NCBI GenBank assembly: GCA_030533385.1
Contig: JAUNJG010000002.1
Coordinates: 1 to 64,000, forward strand
Length of the DNA: 64,000 nucleotides
From: Eubacteriales bacterium
GTDB taxonomy: Bacteria; Bacillota; Clostridia; Lachnospirales; Lachnospiraceae
Direction of reading: 5' to 3'
Below the pieces are notes generated by a model. The model made no database searches. It saw nothing but the letters and a program-made list of their open reading frames with translations, and was not told the DNA's origin. Both the position numbers and the translations under genes were made by a program. This document shows positions 1 through 9,669 of this stretch, piece by piece (the first letter of the stretch is position 1; each line of letters opens with the position of its first letter).

Positions 1-68
1 ACATTTGAAAGAAAAACAAAAGAAAAGTTGCCAACGTTTACTTGACACAAACAGATGGACATCAACTC

Positions 69-97
69 TTGATAATGAAAATCGAATATGCTATGCT
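69..97 (+). promoter_or_regulatory. Putative sigma-A promoter of the gatCAB operon
   Basis: A -35 box TTGATA (69-74) and -10 box TATGCT (92-97) are 17 bp apart in an A+T-rich stretch that ends about 60 bp before gatC. A second TTGACA at 42-47 has no good -10 partner. The assignment rests on motif match and position only. Confidence 0.4.
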
Positions 98-156
98 ATT
101 TCTTTAATAGATAGCACGAAAGACAGCACGAAAAAATGATAAAAGGAGCAGTAAAA

Positions 157-450
157 ATGGCAAATATAATATCCGATGAGACCATCGAATACGTCGGCAT
201 ATTGGCGAAGCTGGAGCTTTCCTCCGAGGAGAAAGAGCAGGCCAAAAAAGATATGGCAAATATGCTGGATTACATTGATACGTTAAATGAGCTGGATACG
301 ACGGGAGTGGAGCCGATGAGCCATGTCTTCCCGGTGCATAATGTGTTCCGTGAGGACGTGGTGACCAACGCAGATGACAAAGAGCAGATTCTTGCCAATG
401 CGCCGGAGTCCAAAGAGGGAGCCTTTGTGGTTCCGAAAACATTTGAGTAA
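157..450 (+). CDS. gatC: Asp-tRNA(Asn)/Glu-tRNA(Gln) amidotransferase subunit C
   Basis: Small subunit of the GatCAB amidotransferase, which converts misacylated Glu-tRNA(Gln) and Asp-tRNA(Asn) to the cognate aminoacyl-tRNAs; GatC stabilises GatA and bridges it to GatB. The 97-aa product has the usual family length and the typical pattern: an N-terminal helix ([18 protein letters not shown]), a central [12 protein letters not shown] helix and a C-terminal part with the [11 protein letters not shown] motif. An in-frame ATG at 136 exists, but AAAGGAG (142-148) sits correctly before the ATG at 157, so that start is chosen. gatA follows after 20 bp with its own AGGAGG, so the three gat genes are one transcription unit. 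Confidence 0.95.
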   Translation: MANIISDETIEYVGILAKLELSSEEKEQAKKDMANMLDYIDTLNELDTTGVEPMSHVFPVHNVFREDVVTNADDKEQILANAPESKEGAFVVPKTFE

Positions 451-470
451 GAAAGGCAGGAGGACAGCCA

Positions 471-1946
471 ATGGGTTTGATGGATTACACAGCCGTAGAG
501 CTGGGAGAAAAAATCAAAGCGGGAGAGGTGACGGTGATGGAGGCGGCTGAGGCCGCTATGGACGCCATAGAGAAGGGGGAACCTTCTTATCACTGTTACG
601 TCTCCGTCATAGATAGAGAGACAATCAGGAAAAAGGCACAGGAGCTTCAGGCGCACATTGACGATGGAAGTCTCACCGGGCCTTTGGCGGGAGTGCCGGT
701 GGCAGTGAAAGATAATATGTGCACGAAGGACGTGCGTACTACCTGCAGCTCCAAAATGCTTGACAACTTTGTGCCGACCTACACGGCACAGGCCGTTTGC
801 AACCTGGAAAAAGCAGGTGCCCTCATCATAGGAAAGACCAACATGGACGAGTTTGCCATGGGAAGTACCACGGAGACTTCCTATTTTGGGCCGACCAAAA
901 ATCCGTGGAATCCGGATCATGTTCCGGGTGGTTCCTCCGGCGGTTCTGCGGCGGCGGTGGCAGCGGGAGAATGTAGCTATGCCCTCGGTTCCGACACCGG
1001 CGGTTCCATTCGTCAGCCGGCATCCTACTGTGGAATTGTGGGTATGAAGCCAACCTATGGAACGGTATCCCGCTACGGTCTTATCGCTTATGGTTCCTCT
1101 TTGGACCAGATTGGGCCGATGGCAAAGGACGTGAGAGACTGTGCGGTGATTCTGGAAGCCATTGCCTCCCATGATAAAAAAGACAGCACCTCTATCCTGC
1201 GGGAGGACTATTCCTTTACCTCTGCCCTGGTGGATGATGTAAAGGGACTTCGCATCGGAATCCCGAGAGATTACCTGGGCGAGGGTCTGGATGAGGAAGT
1301 GAGGGATGCCGTCCTGAGAGCGGCGAAAGTGCTGGAAGAGCAGGGAGCCATCGTGGAAGAGTTTGATTTAAGTCTGGTAGAATATGCCATCCCGGCTTAT
1401 TACGTTATCGCCTCTGCCGAGGCCAGCTCCAACCTGGCTCGTTTTGAAGGAGTAAAATACGGATATCGTACGCCGGAATATGAAGGACTCCACAACATGT
1501 ACAAAAAAACCCGTTCCGAAGGATTTGGTGCCGAGGTAAAACGAAGAATTATGCTTGGTTCCTTTGTATTAAGTTCCGGTTATTATGACGCTTATTATTT
1601 GAAAGCACTCCGCACCAAGGCGCTGATTCGCCAGGCTTTCGACAAGGCCTTTGCCCGCTACGACGTGATTTTGGGGCCGGCGGCACCGACGACAGCGCCT
1701 AAGATTGGCGAGAGTCTTGCCGATCCGATTAAAATGTATCTGGGAGACATTTACACGATTTCTGCCAACCTGGCGGGATTGCCGGGCATCTGCCTGCCTT
1801 GCGGTGTGGACGGCCGCGGCTTGCCGATAGGTTTGCAGCTGATTGGAGACTGCTTTAAGGAGAACAACATTCTTCGGGCCGCTTACGCCTATGAGCAGCA
1901 CAGAGGATTTACACGAGAAGAGCTGGCCGGAAAGGAGGGCAAATAG
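471..1946 (+). CDS. gatA: Asp-tRNA(Asn)/Glu-tRNA(Gln) amidotransferase subunit A
   Basis: Amidase-signature subunit that hydrolyses glutamine to supply ammonia for transamidation. The 491-aa length fits GatA. The signature triad is visible: Lys in PVAVKDNM (near residue 80), the Gly/Ser-rich stretch PGGSSGGSAAAVAAG (near 150-165), and the catalytic Ser in GSDTGGSIRQPA (near 175-185). The C-terminal part (LADPIKMYLGDIYT, LPGICLPCGVD) is also typical. An AGGAGG ribosome binding site precedes the ATG. The stop codon abuts the gatB start, which suggests translational coupling. Confidence 0.97.
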   Translation: MGLMDYTAVELGEKIKAGEVTVMEAAEAAMDAIEKGEPSYHCYVSVIDRETIRKKAQELQAHIDDGSLTGPLAGVPVAVKDNMCTKDVRTTCSSKMLDNFVPTYTAQAVCNLEKAGALIIGKTNMDEFAMGSTTETSYFGPTKNPWNPDHVPGGSSGGSAAAVAAGECSYALGSDTGGSIRQPASYCGIVGMKPTYGTVSRYGLIAYGSSLDQIGPMAKDVRDCAVILEAIASHDKKDSTSILREDYSFTSALVDDVKGLRIGIPRDYLGEGLDEEVRDAVLRAAKVLEEQGAIVEEFDLSLVEYAIPAYYVIASAEASSNLARFEGVKYGYRTPEYEGLHNMYKKTRSEGFGAEVKRRIMLGSFVLSSGYYDAYYLKALRTKALIRQAFDKAFARYDVILGPAAPTTAPKIGESLADPIKMYLGDIYTISANLAGLPGICLPCGVDGRGLPIGLQLIGDCFKENNILRAAYAYEQHRGFTREELAGKEGK

Positions 1947-3380
1947 ATGAGCAGACAATATGAGACAGTCATTGGTCTGGAAGTTCATGTGGAACTGGCA
2001 ACCAAAACGAAGATTTTCTGCGGTTGCAGCACCGAGTTTGGTGGTCTGCCAAACACCCACACCTGTCCGGTGTGTACCGGAATGCCGGGTTCTCTTCCGG
2101 TTTTGAATAAGCAGGTGGTAGAGTACGCTGCCGCCGTTGGCCTGGCAACCAACTGTACCATCACCCAGAACTGTAAATTTGACAGGAAAAACTATTTCTA
2201 CCCGGATAACCCGCAGAACTACCAGATTTCCCAGCTATATTATCCGATTTGCCGGAATGGCCATGTGGAGATTGAGGTGGAAGGCCGGAAAAAGACCATA
2301 GGCATCCATGAGATACACATGGAGGAAGATGCCGGAAAGCTGATCCATGACCCGGCCACGGGTAATTCGCTGGTAGACTTCAACCGGAGCGGTGTGCCGC
2401 TTATCGAGATTGTATCTGAGCCGGATATGCGGTCGGCGGAAGAAGTGATTGCCTACCTGGAAAAACTTCGCATGATGATTCAATATCTAGGCGCTTCCGA
2501 CTGCAAGCTTCAGGAAGGATCCATGCGGGCGGATGTCAACATCTCCGTCCGGGAGGTGGGCAGCGAAGAGTTCGGGACAAGAACGGAGATGAAAAACCTG
2601 AATTCTTTCAGTGCCATTGCCAGAGCCATCGAGGGAGAGAGAGAAAGACAGATTGATTTGATTGAGGAAGGCGGACAGGTAGTGCAGGAAACCCGACGTT
2701 GGGATGATGAGAAAGAATATTCCTATCCGATGCGCTCCAAGGAGGATGCACAGGACTACCGATATTTCCCGGAGCCGGATTTGGTGCCGATTATCATTTC
2801 TGATGAATGGCTGGAGGAAATCCGGGCAAGACAGCCGGAATTTAAGGATGAAAAACAGGCGAGATATCAGGAACAGTTCGGCCTGCCGGAATACGATATT
2901 GAGATTCTTACCTCGGATAAAAAGCTGACCGATATCTTTGAGCGCTGCATCGAGCTGGGAGCTGCTCCTAAGGAAGTTTCCAACTGGCTCATGGGAGACA
3001 CTATGCGCCTGATGAAAGAGTGTGAGATGGAGGCGGCAGATTTGCAGTTCAGCCCGGAAAATCTCGTGAAGATGATAGGGCTTATCGAATCCGGTGCCAT
3101 CAACCGCAAGGTGGCAAAAACCGTTTTTGAGGCCATATTTAAAGACGATGTGGAGCCGGAGGCCTATGTGGAAGAAAAGGGATTAAAGACGGTCAACGAC
3201 GAGGGAGCGCTTCGCAAAGTCATTGAGGAGATTGTGGCGAACAATCCTAAGTCCGTGGCAGACTATAAGGCCGGAAAGAAAAAGGCCATGGGATTTTTTG
3301 TGGGGCAGACCATGCGGGCCATGAAAGGGAAGGCAGATCCTGCCATGGTAAATCAGATTCTTTCCGAACTGCTGGATTAA
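1947..3380 (+). CDS. gatB: Asp-tRNA(Asn)/Glu-tRNA(Gln) amidotransferase subunit B
   Basis: tRNA-binding and kinase-like subunit of GatCAB; it activates the misacylated tRNA with ATP before amidation. The 477-aa protein starts with the family signature YETVIGLEVHVEL and carries the zinc-type cysteines in KIFCGCSTEFG and HTCPVCTGMPG. The C-terminal third (residues about 330-477) is the helical YqeY-like tail that contacts tRNA, ending in VNQILSELL. GGAGG lies within the end of gatA, and the ATG follows the gatA stop directly. The downstream Nudix/reductase gene begins 18 bp later and may be read from the same message. Confidence 0.97.
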   Translation: MSRQYETVIGLEVHVELATKTKIFCGCSTEFGGLPNTHTCPVCTGMPGSLPVLNKQVVEYAAAVGLATNCTITQNCKFDRKNYFYPDNPQNYQISQLYYPICRNGHVEIEVEGRKKTIGIHEIHMEEDAGKLIHDPATGNSLVDFNRSGVPLIEIVSEPDMRSAEEVIAYLEKLRMMIQYLGASDCKLQEGSMRADVNISVREVGSEEFGTRTEMKNLNSFSAIARAIEGERERQIDLIEEGGQVVQETRRWDDEKEYSYPMRSKEDAQDYRYFPEPDLVPIIISDEWLEEIRARQPEFKDEKQARYQEQFGLPEYDIEILTSDKKLTDIFERCIELGAAPKEVSNWLMGDTMRLMKECEMEAADLQFSPENLVKMIGLIESGAINRKVAKTVFEAIFKDDVEPEAYVEEKGLKTVNDEGALRKVIEEIVANNPKSVADYKAGKKKAMGFFVGQTMRAMKGKADPAMVNQILSELLD

Positions 3381-3398
3381 AAGGCAGAGATTGTTGTC

Positions 3399-4961
3399 AT
3401 GGATGAAAAAAAGAGAAAAGGCCGGCGGATTCCCGTGTTAAACTCCATGGAGAAAACCCGGGACACCCGCTTTCTTAAAAACTATACTCTCAATTATACG
3501 AATAAAGAAGGCGGAGAGAAGATTTATGAGACCGTGAGCAATTTTGATTACAACCATCCGGAGGAGCTGGGAGAACGCCCCTCCGGTGTTGTCGTTGTAG
3601 GTTATTGCGGGGATAAGCTTCTTCTTTGCCGGGAATTTCGTATGGGGGTCAATCATTTTGTATACAATCTGCCCGCAGGTCATATAGACGAGGGGGAAGA
3701 CGTGGAAGCCTGTGCCCGACGGGAACTTTATGAGGAGACAGGACTTTCTATTTCCGAAGTTAAGAAGGTGCTGCCGCCGTCTTATGCCGCTCCCGACCTG
3801 AGTGATTCCTCCGCTTGGGTTGTGTTTGCCGAGGTGGAAGGTGAGATTTCTGACCACACGGAGGCCGACGAGTGGATTCAGCCGGACTTTTATGACCGCG
3901 AGGAAGTATCCGCCCTTTTGAGCAAGGAGCGGTTTTCCGGCAGAGCCCAGATGGTGACCTATTTTTTTCTGCGGAGCAGTAAAATGGAGGGGGATATGAC
4001 AGAGATGACGAAAATAACAGACAAAAAAATTGCTGTTGTCGGCGTGGGAGGCGTGGGAGGATACCTGGCGGGGATGTTGGGCAAGACTTGTCCCCATCTG
4101 ACTGTCGTTGCAAGGGGAAATCGGAAAGAAAGCATACAAAAATGCGGACTGAGGCTTCACAGCGAAGACAAAGGAGAGATTTGCATCCGCCCGGAGACGG
4201 TGGTGGAGGGCAGTGCCCTTTCTGAGCAAGATTACATTTTTATCTGCGTAAAAAATTATTCGCTGGAACAGGTATGCCGGGAGATTTCAGAGGCGGTGGC
4301 GGATCACACCGTTGTCATTCCGGTGATGAACGGGGTCAATCCCGGTGAGAGGGCAAGGAAATATTTGGGAAACGGCACGGTGGTGGACTCTCTTATTTAC
4401 ATTGTGGCCTTTGCCAATGAAGATTTTTCTGTAACTCAGCAAGGCGCTCCCGCCAGGCTTTGTGTCGGCGTACAAGATGGAGATGCAGAAGAAAAAGCTG
4501 CGGTGGATGAGGTGAGGAAACTGTTGCAGGCGGCGGACATTGATTGTATGGCCACGGCGGACATTCAGGTGGAAATCTGGAGAAAATATATTTTAAACTG
4601 CGCTTATAATGTAGCCACTGCTTATTATGACAATACCATCGGGCAGCTTCGGGAAGACGGCCGGAAAGCCGAGGAGTATGAGATGCTGGTGCGGGAAGCC
4701 GGGAAGGTGGCCCTGGCAAAGAAGGTTGCCATACTGCCGGAGCATCTGGAGGAGATTATCAATAAATTTCGATATGAACATGCCTATGAGGCGACCAGCT
4801 CTCTTCAGAGGGATATCCGAGCCGGACGAAAGACGGAGCTGGATGTATTCAGCGGTTATCTGGTGCGGGAAGCGGGAAAATATGGCATACCGGTGCCGGT
4901 GTCCGAAAAAATGTATCTGGGACTGAAAAAAATTGTGGCGAAGCAAAATGAAAAATCGTGA
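3399..4961 (+). CDS. Nudix hydrolase / ketopantoate-reductase-like fusion protein
   Basis: A single 520-aa frame joins two enzymes normally separate. Residues about 45-190 are a Nudix domain of the ADP-ribose-pyrophosphatase type with the Nudix box starting GHIDEGEDVEACARRE and ending LYEETGL. Residues about 205-520 are a ketopantoate-reductase (ApbA/PanE) fold with Rossmann motif AVVGVGGVGGYLAGML, the IPVMNGVNP loop, and WRKYILNCAYN near the usual catalytic region. Nudix hydrolases cleave nucleoside diphosphates; PanE-type enzymes reduce 2-ketopantoate with NADPH for CoA synthesis, although many paralogues act on other substrates. An in-frame ATG at 3996 (residue 200) is preceded by GGAGGGGG, so the reductase half could also be made alone. 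This could be a true fusion or a lost stop codon between two genes. Confidence 0.8.
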   Translation: MDEKKRKGRRIPVLNSMEKTRDTRFLKNYTLNYTNKEGGEKIYETVSNFDYNHPEELGERPSGVVVVGYCGDKLLLCREFRMGVNHFVYNLPAGHIDEGEDVEACARRELYEETGLSISEVKKVLPPSYAAPDLSDSSAWVVFAEVEGEISDHTEADEWIQPDFYDREEVSALLSKERFSGRAQMVTYFFLRSSKMEGDMTEMTKITDKKIAVVGVGGVGGYLAGMLGKTCPHLTVVARGNRKESIQKCGLRLHSEDKGEICIRPETVVEGSALSEQDYIFICVKNYSLEQVCREISEAVADHTVVIPVMNGVNPGERARKYLGNGTVVDSLIYIVAFANEDFSVTQQGAPARLCVGVQDGDAEEKAAVDEVRKLLQAADIDCMATADIQVEIWRKYILNCAYNVATAYYDNTIGQLREDGRKAEEYEMLVREAGKVALAKKVAILPEHLEEIINKFRYEHAYEATSSLQRDIRAGRKTELDVFSGYLVREAGKYGIPVPVSEKMYLGLKKIVAKQNEKS

Positions 4962-7122
4962 CAAAGAGAGATCGGAGAAATCGGCATCTTTACAAAAGAG
5001 GCGAGAAATTCGGCGAACCGGAAGAGGCGGGAAGAAAGCACAGAGCATCAGAAGCTATTTCGGAGGGATTTTTCATTTTTTTCAAGAGAAATCAGGAAAA
5101 AAATTTCTTGTTTTTCTGGAATGTCTGCTGGCAGGAGCTTTTTTGGTACAGCCCCATCTTTACTATGACGGGACGGTCTCCGATTTTTCTGAGCGATTTT
5201 ATGCCGACTCGATTACGGTGTGTGGCGGACTTTGGATCATCCTTGTTTACCTGACGATGGCTAATGTCCGGCCGTCACCCTGGTGGAACAGATTTCTCAG
5301 TTGGATGGCGGCGCTCTTTACGCCGTTGCTGGCATTTTTCTGGCTGGAATTATACAATCACATGCAGTTTTGGGCACCGCTTTCTGAGATACCGCCGTTA
5401 TATCTGGCACTGGATTTGGCGGTGTACTATGTGATATATCTGTTTTTGCTGTTGGTGTTTAATGGCATCCGGAGTGCGTCGGTTGCCATGTTGTTTTTGA
5501 CAGCATTTTTTGGCATCATGAACTATGAGCTGACGTTGTTTCGGGGAATGTCCTTCATCGCTTCGGATATTTATTCTTTTCTGACGGCCATCTCCGTGGC
5601 CAATACTTATCAGATGCAGGTTGATGTGGATACGGCGGAGTTTTTCATGCTGGCGCTGGTGATTGTGGCGCTGCTTTTGAAGCTGAGAGGATTTCGTCTG
5701 TTCCGGTGGAAGGGGCGGATGGCGTTTACTTTTGTCTTTGTTGCCGTGTTCGGCGTCTTTTATCAGGTCTATGTAGGCAGCGGCTACCTGGAATCCATCG
5801 GTGTGGATTTTCGGGTGTATCGTCCTCAGTATAAATATCGTTACTATGGAACCCTTCTCACCACCATGCGAACGTTCGGCTATCTCCATGTGACGGAGCC
5901 GGAAGGATATTCTGAGGAGAAGGTCAGGACGCTGACGGAAAAATATGAAGAAACGTCGCAGCAGATGCCGGTATTCGCAGGAAATCCATTGCTCAAAAAA
6001 CAACAAAACCCAAACATTATTGTCGTCATGAATGAATCTTTTGCGGACTTGCAGGACGTGGGGGAGTTGGAGCTGACCAGGGACGCCATGCCGTTTTTCA
6101 GAAGCTTGAAAGAGAATGTGATAAAAGGCTATACATACACTTCGGTGTTTGGGGGAAACACCGCAAATGCGGAGTTTGAATTTTTAACCGGAAATACCAT
6201 GGCTTTCCTGCCGGATAACAGCGTGCCTTACCAGTTGTTTTTGAGGGAGAAGACGGCGGGGTTGACCCACACGCTGAAGGCACAGGGATATGACAACCCT
6301 TTGGCCTTGCACCCATATTACCGAACTGGTTACAGTCGCTATAAAATTTATCCACTCATGGGATTTGAAAGGTTTTATACTTCCGATGATTTTTCTGTAT
6401 TTTCAGACACGGTCAATTATCATATTACGGATTATGAGGATTATAAAAAGATCACGGAGCTTTATGAGGCGTCCCGGGAGTCGGGCCGTCCTTTTTACCT
6501 GTTCAATGTGACCATGCAAAATCACGGAAGCTACGATGGAAGTACTTTTGAGACCGGCAATTCGGTGCGGCCGGTGGGGGAGATGGCGAAATATCGAAAG
6601 GTGACGCAGTATCTGAATATGATTAAAATGTCTGACAAGGCGCTGAAGTTTCTCGTACAATACTTTGCCAAAGTGGAGGAACCGACGGTTCTTCTGTTTT
6701 TCGGAGATCATCAGCCAGATTTGGATGAGACGTTTTATGAGGAGCTGCTCGGTGAAAATATTGCGGATCTGGAAGGGGAAGAGTTGGAAAGGTTGTACCG
6801 GATTCCGTTTTTCATTTGGGCAAACTATGAGATAGAAGAACAAAACATCGAAAGAACCAGCAACAACTATCTGGCCACTTACCTGGCCGACGTGGCGGGA
6901 ATCGAGAAGACCGGCTACCTGAAATTTTTGACCCGGCTTCGGGAGGAAATTCCCTGTATTAACGCCATCGGTTACTGGGGCAGTGATGGGAAGTTTTATG
7001 ACAAAGAAGACAAAACCTCCCCCTACTATGAAAAACTCAAGGAGTATGAATGGCTGGAATATTATAATCTTTTTGGAAAAGGACAGAAAGAGGACAGTTT
7101 CTTTTTTCTGGAGGAGAAATAA
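4948..7122 (+). CDS. LtaS-like membrane phosphoglycerol transferase / sulfatase-family protein
   Basis: About 724 aa. After a basic cytoplasmic leader there are five or so hydrophobic segments (residues about 45-270), then an extracellular alkaline-phosphatase/sulfatase-superfamily domain. Visible motifs are NIIVVMNESFADL (metal site), GGNTANAEFEFLTGN with the Thr used as nucleophile in lipoteichoic acid synthases, FNVTMQNHGSYDG, and FFGDHQPDLDE with the metal-binding Asp-His. The family transfers glycerol-phosphate from phosphatidylglycerol to cell-surface glycans; the acceptor is not predictable here. It overlaps the preceding gene by 14 bp. The ATG at 4948 is preferred to an upstream TTG (4933), but neither has a strong ribosome binding site. 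A hairpin terminator follows. Confidence 0.85.
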   Translation: MKNRDKERSEKSASLQKRREIRRTGRGGKKAQSIRSYFGGIFHFFQEKSGKKFLVFLECLLAGAFLVQPHLYYDGTVSDFSERFYADSITVCGGLWIILVYLTMANVRPSPWWNRFLSWMAALFTPLLAFFWLELYNHMQFWAPLSEIPPLYLALDLAVYYVIYLFLLLVFNGIRSASVAMLFLTAFFGIMNYELTLFRGMSFIASDIYSFLTAISVANTYQMQVDVDTAEFFMLALVIVALLLKLRGFRLFRWKGRMAFTFVFVAVFGVFYQVYVGSGYLESIGVDFRVYRPQYKYRYYGTLLTTMRTFGYLHVTEPEGYSEEKVRTLTEKYEETSQQMPVFAGNPLLKKQQNPNIIVVMNESFADLQDVGELELTRDAMPFFRSLKENVIKGYTYTSVFGGNTANAEFEFLTGNTMAFLPDNSVPYQLFLREKTAGLTHTLKAQGYDNPLALHPYYRTGYSRYKIYPLMGFERFYTSDDFSVFSDTVNYHITDYEDYKKITELYEASRESGRPFYLFNVTMQNHGSYDGSTFETGNSVRPVGEMAKYRKVTQYLNMIKMSDKALKFLVQYFAKVEEPTVLLFFGDHQPDLDETFYEELLGENIADLEGEELERLYRIPFFIWANYEIEEQNIERTSNNYLATYLADVAGIEKTGYLKFLTRLREEIPCINAIGYWGSDGKFYDKEDKTSPYYEKLKEYEWLEYYNLFGKGQKEDSFFFLEEK

Positions 7123-7141
7123 AACAGGCGAAAAAATGATG

Positions 7142-7190
7142 ACATAAGAGGCGGTTCGCATTTTGCAGCGAAGCGTCTCTTATGTTTTGT
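7142..7190 (+). terminator. Rho-independent-like terminator after the LtaS-like gene
   Basis: The arm ACATAAGAGGCGGTTCGC pairs with GCGAAGCGTCTCTTATGT across a short loop and is followed by a T-rich run (TTTTGTT). It lies 20 bp after the stop codon. Confidence 0.75.
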
Positions 7191-7318
7191 TATGGCGTGT
7201 TCGGTACTACCTGTCTGCCTAGAGAAAGAAGTTCTGTCAAAGGAGGCAGGAAGTCAGCAATGATAAACAGAGAGGTTGTCCGCAGGGAGAGTGGAACACA
7301 AAAAATTTCTGGGAGAGG

Positions 7319-7492
7319 ATGATGGAATGGCGGCGAGGAAAAAGGTATGTTCAGAACGGAAAAATAATGAACGGCCTATCCAAAAGCTCAGCGCAAGATG
7401 TATCCGCCGACGGCGGGGACTATATGGGCCGTCTGACTATGATTTTTCTGGCAGCAGAGATTCTTTTAAATGGAGTCTTTGCTGAACGCTGA
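7319..7492 (+). CDS. Possible small protein convergent with mtlR (doubtful)
   Basis: A 57-aa frame starts at ATG ATG after GGGAGAGG and ends in a hydrophobic segment around LTMIFLAAEILLNGVF. Its last 56 bp are antisense to the 3' end of mtlR. No family was recognised. It may be chance; it is listed because 7191-7436 otherwise holds nothing identifiable. Confidence 0.2.
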   Translation: MMEWRRGKRYVQNGKIMNGLSKSSAQDVSADGGDYMGRLTMIFLAAEILLNGVFAER

Positions 7493-9563
7493 TGCGGTAA
7501 AAGCGAAGCAGCAAAGGCTCAAGCATGGAGATAAAGCGGTCTTCCTCCATATTTTGTAGAGATTTAAGGAGAGCAGGCTCTTCCATCAGTGCTCCTACGA
7601 TCTCGCTGACTACAGGGGCGGCGGTTTGATTTCCTTTCCCGGAAGGAACGAGGGAGACTATGGCTCCAAGAATCATTTGGGTATTTTCGTAAACCGGAGG
7701 TTCCAGACGGATGTATCCGAAGCAGGCATGAGAAACCTGCGGGCTTCTGCCGTGAAGCAGGAGAGCGTGAAAAGGCTTGATATAGGTGTTATCCAGGTCG
7801 TCCCGCTCCTTAAACACCTGATACAGGTGTTGCTCCATTTCCGGGGAGTCTGCAAAGAGAGAGGCTCCGCAGGAAATCACATCGTTTCTTGTCTGTAGTA
7901 CCGGAGCCTGACCGATTCGTAGGTTTTCTAAGAGCTGGTATATTTCTGTACCGAGAGCAGAAATATATTCTACATCCTGCCGTTCGACGGAGGTGTTGTA
8001 TGAAGCAGGTTCTTTGGCAGTTTGCTTCATTTTTTGCTGTTGCAGCATTTTAATTTTAGAATCCAACAACATTTTATCCTGTCGGGTCAGGATAGGATTG
8101 ACACGAAGGTAGCGGTATGAAATGCTCAGTTTCACAGTAGAAATAATCAAATCAATGCCATCATCCTGCAATTTGACGCTGTTAAGTTCAAAAGCGGAGG
8201 TGATGCCTCGGATATCCAAATCGGGATAGGCCGTTTTCAGGCTGGAGGCCAGAAGCCGGGAACTGCCGATACCTGTAGGACAGACAAGAATCACGGAAAT
8301 CTGTTTGCTTTGCTTTTCGATGCGTTCTTTGGCCATGGCAAAATAAATGGTGATATAACCGATTTCACTGGCAGAGATTTCTTCTATATGGAGCATAGGG
8401 CAAAGAAGAGACATGCCTTGTTCGCAGGCCTGGAACACAGTAGGATAATTATCCTGAAACTCCTGCAGAAAAGGATTTTCTACGGGGATTCCGGCTCGCA
8501 GACGGGCGATGGTCGGCTGGATGTGTGCGCTCAATTCCCGGAGTAAACGATCGTCATTGGAAAAATTGATATTCAGAATTTCGCTTACCCGCTGGATGAT
8601 GGTCAGCGTAATCTGATGTACGTCCAGATTGCGAAGCTCCGTCAAATCATGCTGGGAGGCAGACCAGATGCGAAGACCGGACAAATAGGTGGCAAGATAA
8701 ATGGTTTCATCGACGGAAAGAGGTAAATGGAAGTGTTGACGGAGTTGCCGCATGAGATATTCCGCCACGGCATACTCGGGCTGAATGGAAATCTCCGAAA
8801 ATTCCTGGACTTTTTCTACGATGAAATGGTCGGCTTTCATTCTCTGGATGGAGAAAGAAAGATAGACAAGGAGGTGAAGATACCCGCTGTCGGAAAATTG
8901 AAGATGAAGCTGTTCTTCACAATCTGACAAAATATCATTCACGGAAAACAGGATATCTTTGTCGATGCCCTTGACCAGCTCTTTTTTTTCATTGGTAAGA
9001 TGCAATTTGGCAAGCTGGCCTAACGTGGATTCTTCGCTGGCCTGCCGACATAAAAATGAGGTGGCTGCCTGGCGTCTGGCGATTTCATCTCCTTCTATAA
9101 AAATGCCCAGCCCGGGACGGCGGATGAGGCTGAGATGATATTTCTGGAACCAGCGGGAGAGCTGATGGAGGGTGGTAGATAGGGTACCTTCGGAAATGCC
9201 AAAAGTTTCCGTGAAATAAAAGGCCTTGAAAGGTTCCTCGGAAAATAAAAGTTCCCGGCACAGCAGATTCTGGCGTTCTTTGCGACTTTCTCCCGGCAGG
9301 GCGGAAGGATTATTTTCGTCGAGAAGGGAGAGGATTTCCTCTCTGCGTTCCGGTGGCTCATCGAGAATCAGCCCCACGCTTCGCTTCCTTATAAAATGGA
9401 AGCCGTTGGCAGATAGCCATTTTTCCACGGTGGGAAGCTCTCGTTGGACAGACCGGTCACTGACTTTTAGTTCTTCTGATATGATGCCGATGGTTGCCGG
9501 GCTGTCCGAAGGGAAACGGATGAGAATCCGTATAATATTTTCGGCGCGTGGTGTAAGCTGCAT
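7437..9563 (-). CDS. mtlR: MtlR-like mannitol operon activator with PRD and PTS domains
   Basis: A 708-aa PTS-regulated transcription activator. Order of domains: N-terminal winged helix-turn-helix region (residues 1-160, with an HTH at SPATIGIISEELKVSDRSVQ), two PRD domains (about 190-400), an EIIB-like domain with a Cys in VILVCPTGIGSSRLLASS (about 405-495), and an EIIA-like C-terminus (about 555-700). Family members sense phosphorylation by HPr and by the mannitol EIIA/EIIB and activate the mannitol genes. It is divergently transcribed from mtlA with a 364-bp gap that holds promoters for both. The start is supported by GGAGAAAGTTATG. The symbol is inferred from domain order and context. 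Confidence 0.88.
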   Translation of the reverse strand: MQLTPRAENIIRILIRFPSDSPATIGIISEELKVSDRSVQRELPTVEKWLSANGFHFIRKRSVGLILDEPPERREEILSLLDENNPSALPGESRKERQNLLCRELLFSEEPFKAFYFTETFGISEGTLSTTLHQLSRWFQKYHLSLIRRPGLGIFIEGDEIARRQAATSFLCRQASEESTLGQLAKLHLTNEKKELVKGIDKDILFSVNDILSDCEEQLHLQFSDSGYLHLLVYLSFSIQRMKADHFIVEKVQEFSEISIQPEYAVAEYLMRQLRQHFHLPLSVDETIYLATYLSGLRIWSASQHDLTELRNLDVHQITLTIIQRVSEILNINFSNDDRLLRELSAHIQPTIARLRAGIPVENPFLQEFQDNYPTVFQACEQGMSLLCPMLHIEEISASEIGYITIYFAMAKERIEKQSKQISVILVCPTGIGSSRLLASSLKTAYPDLDIRGITSAFELNSVKLQDDGIDLIISTVKLSISYRYLRVNPILTRQDKMLLDSKIKMLQQQKMKQTAKEPASYNTSVERQDVEYISALGTEIYQLLENLRIGQAPVLQTRNDVISCGASLFADSPEMEQHLYQVFKERDDLDNTYIKPFHALLLHGRSPQVSHACFGYIRLEPPVYENTQMILGAIVSLVPSGKGNQTAAPVVSEIVGALMEEPALLKSLQNMEEDRFISMLEPLLLRFYRISVQQRLHLKESLLPEKS

Positions 9564-9640
9564 AACTTTCTCCTTTGTACATTGCTAAGTTTGGTTCTTG
9601 GATAAAAGTATAGGGGAATGCCCAGTAAATGATAGTTATG

Positions 9641-9669
9641 ATTATAGCAAATTTTATAAAAAAAGTCTA
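9641..9669 (-). promoter_or_regulatory. Putative mtlR promoter
   Basis: Read on the minus strand, TAGACT (9669-9664) and TATAAT (9646-9641) are 17 bp apart. The -35 box is weak, and the -10 lies about 80 bp before the mtlR start. Confidence 0.4.

Noticed and set aside
270..1172. 300-aa minus-strand open frame opposite gatC/gatA
   Set aside because: It is antisense to strongly conserved gat genes, has no ribosome binding site and no recognisable domain; it is a shadow frame.
7276..7485. 69-aa plus-strand frame before mtlR
   Set aside because: It lacks a ribosome binding site and conserved features; the neighbouring frame starting at 7319 is slightly better but also doubtful.
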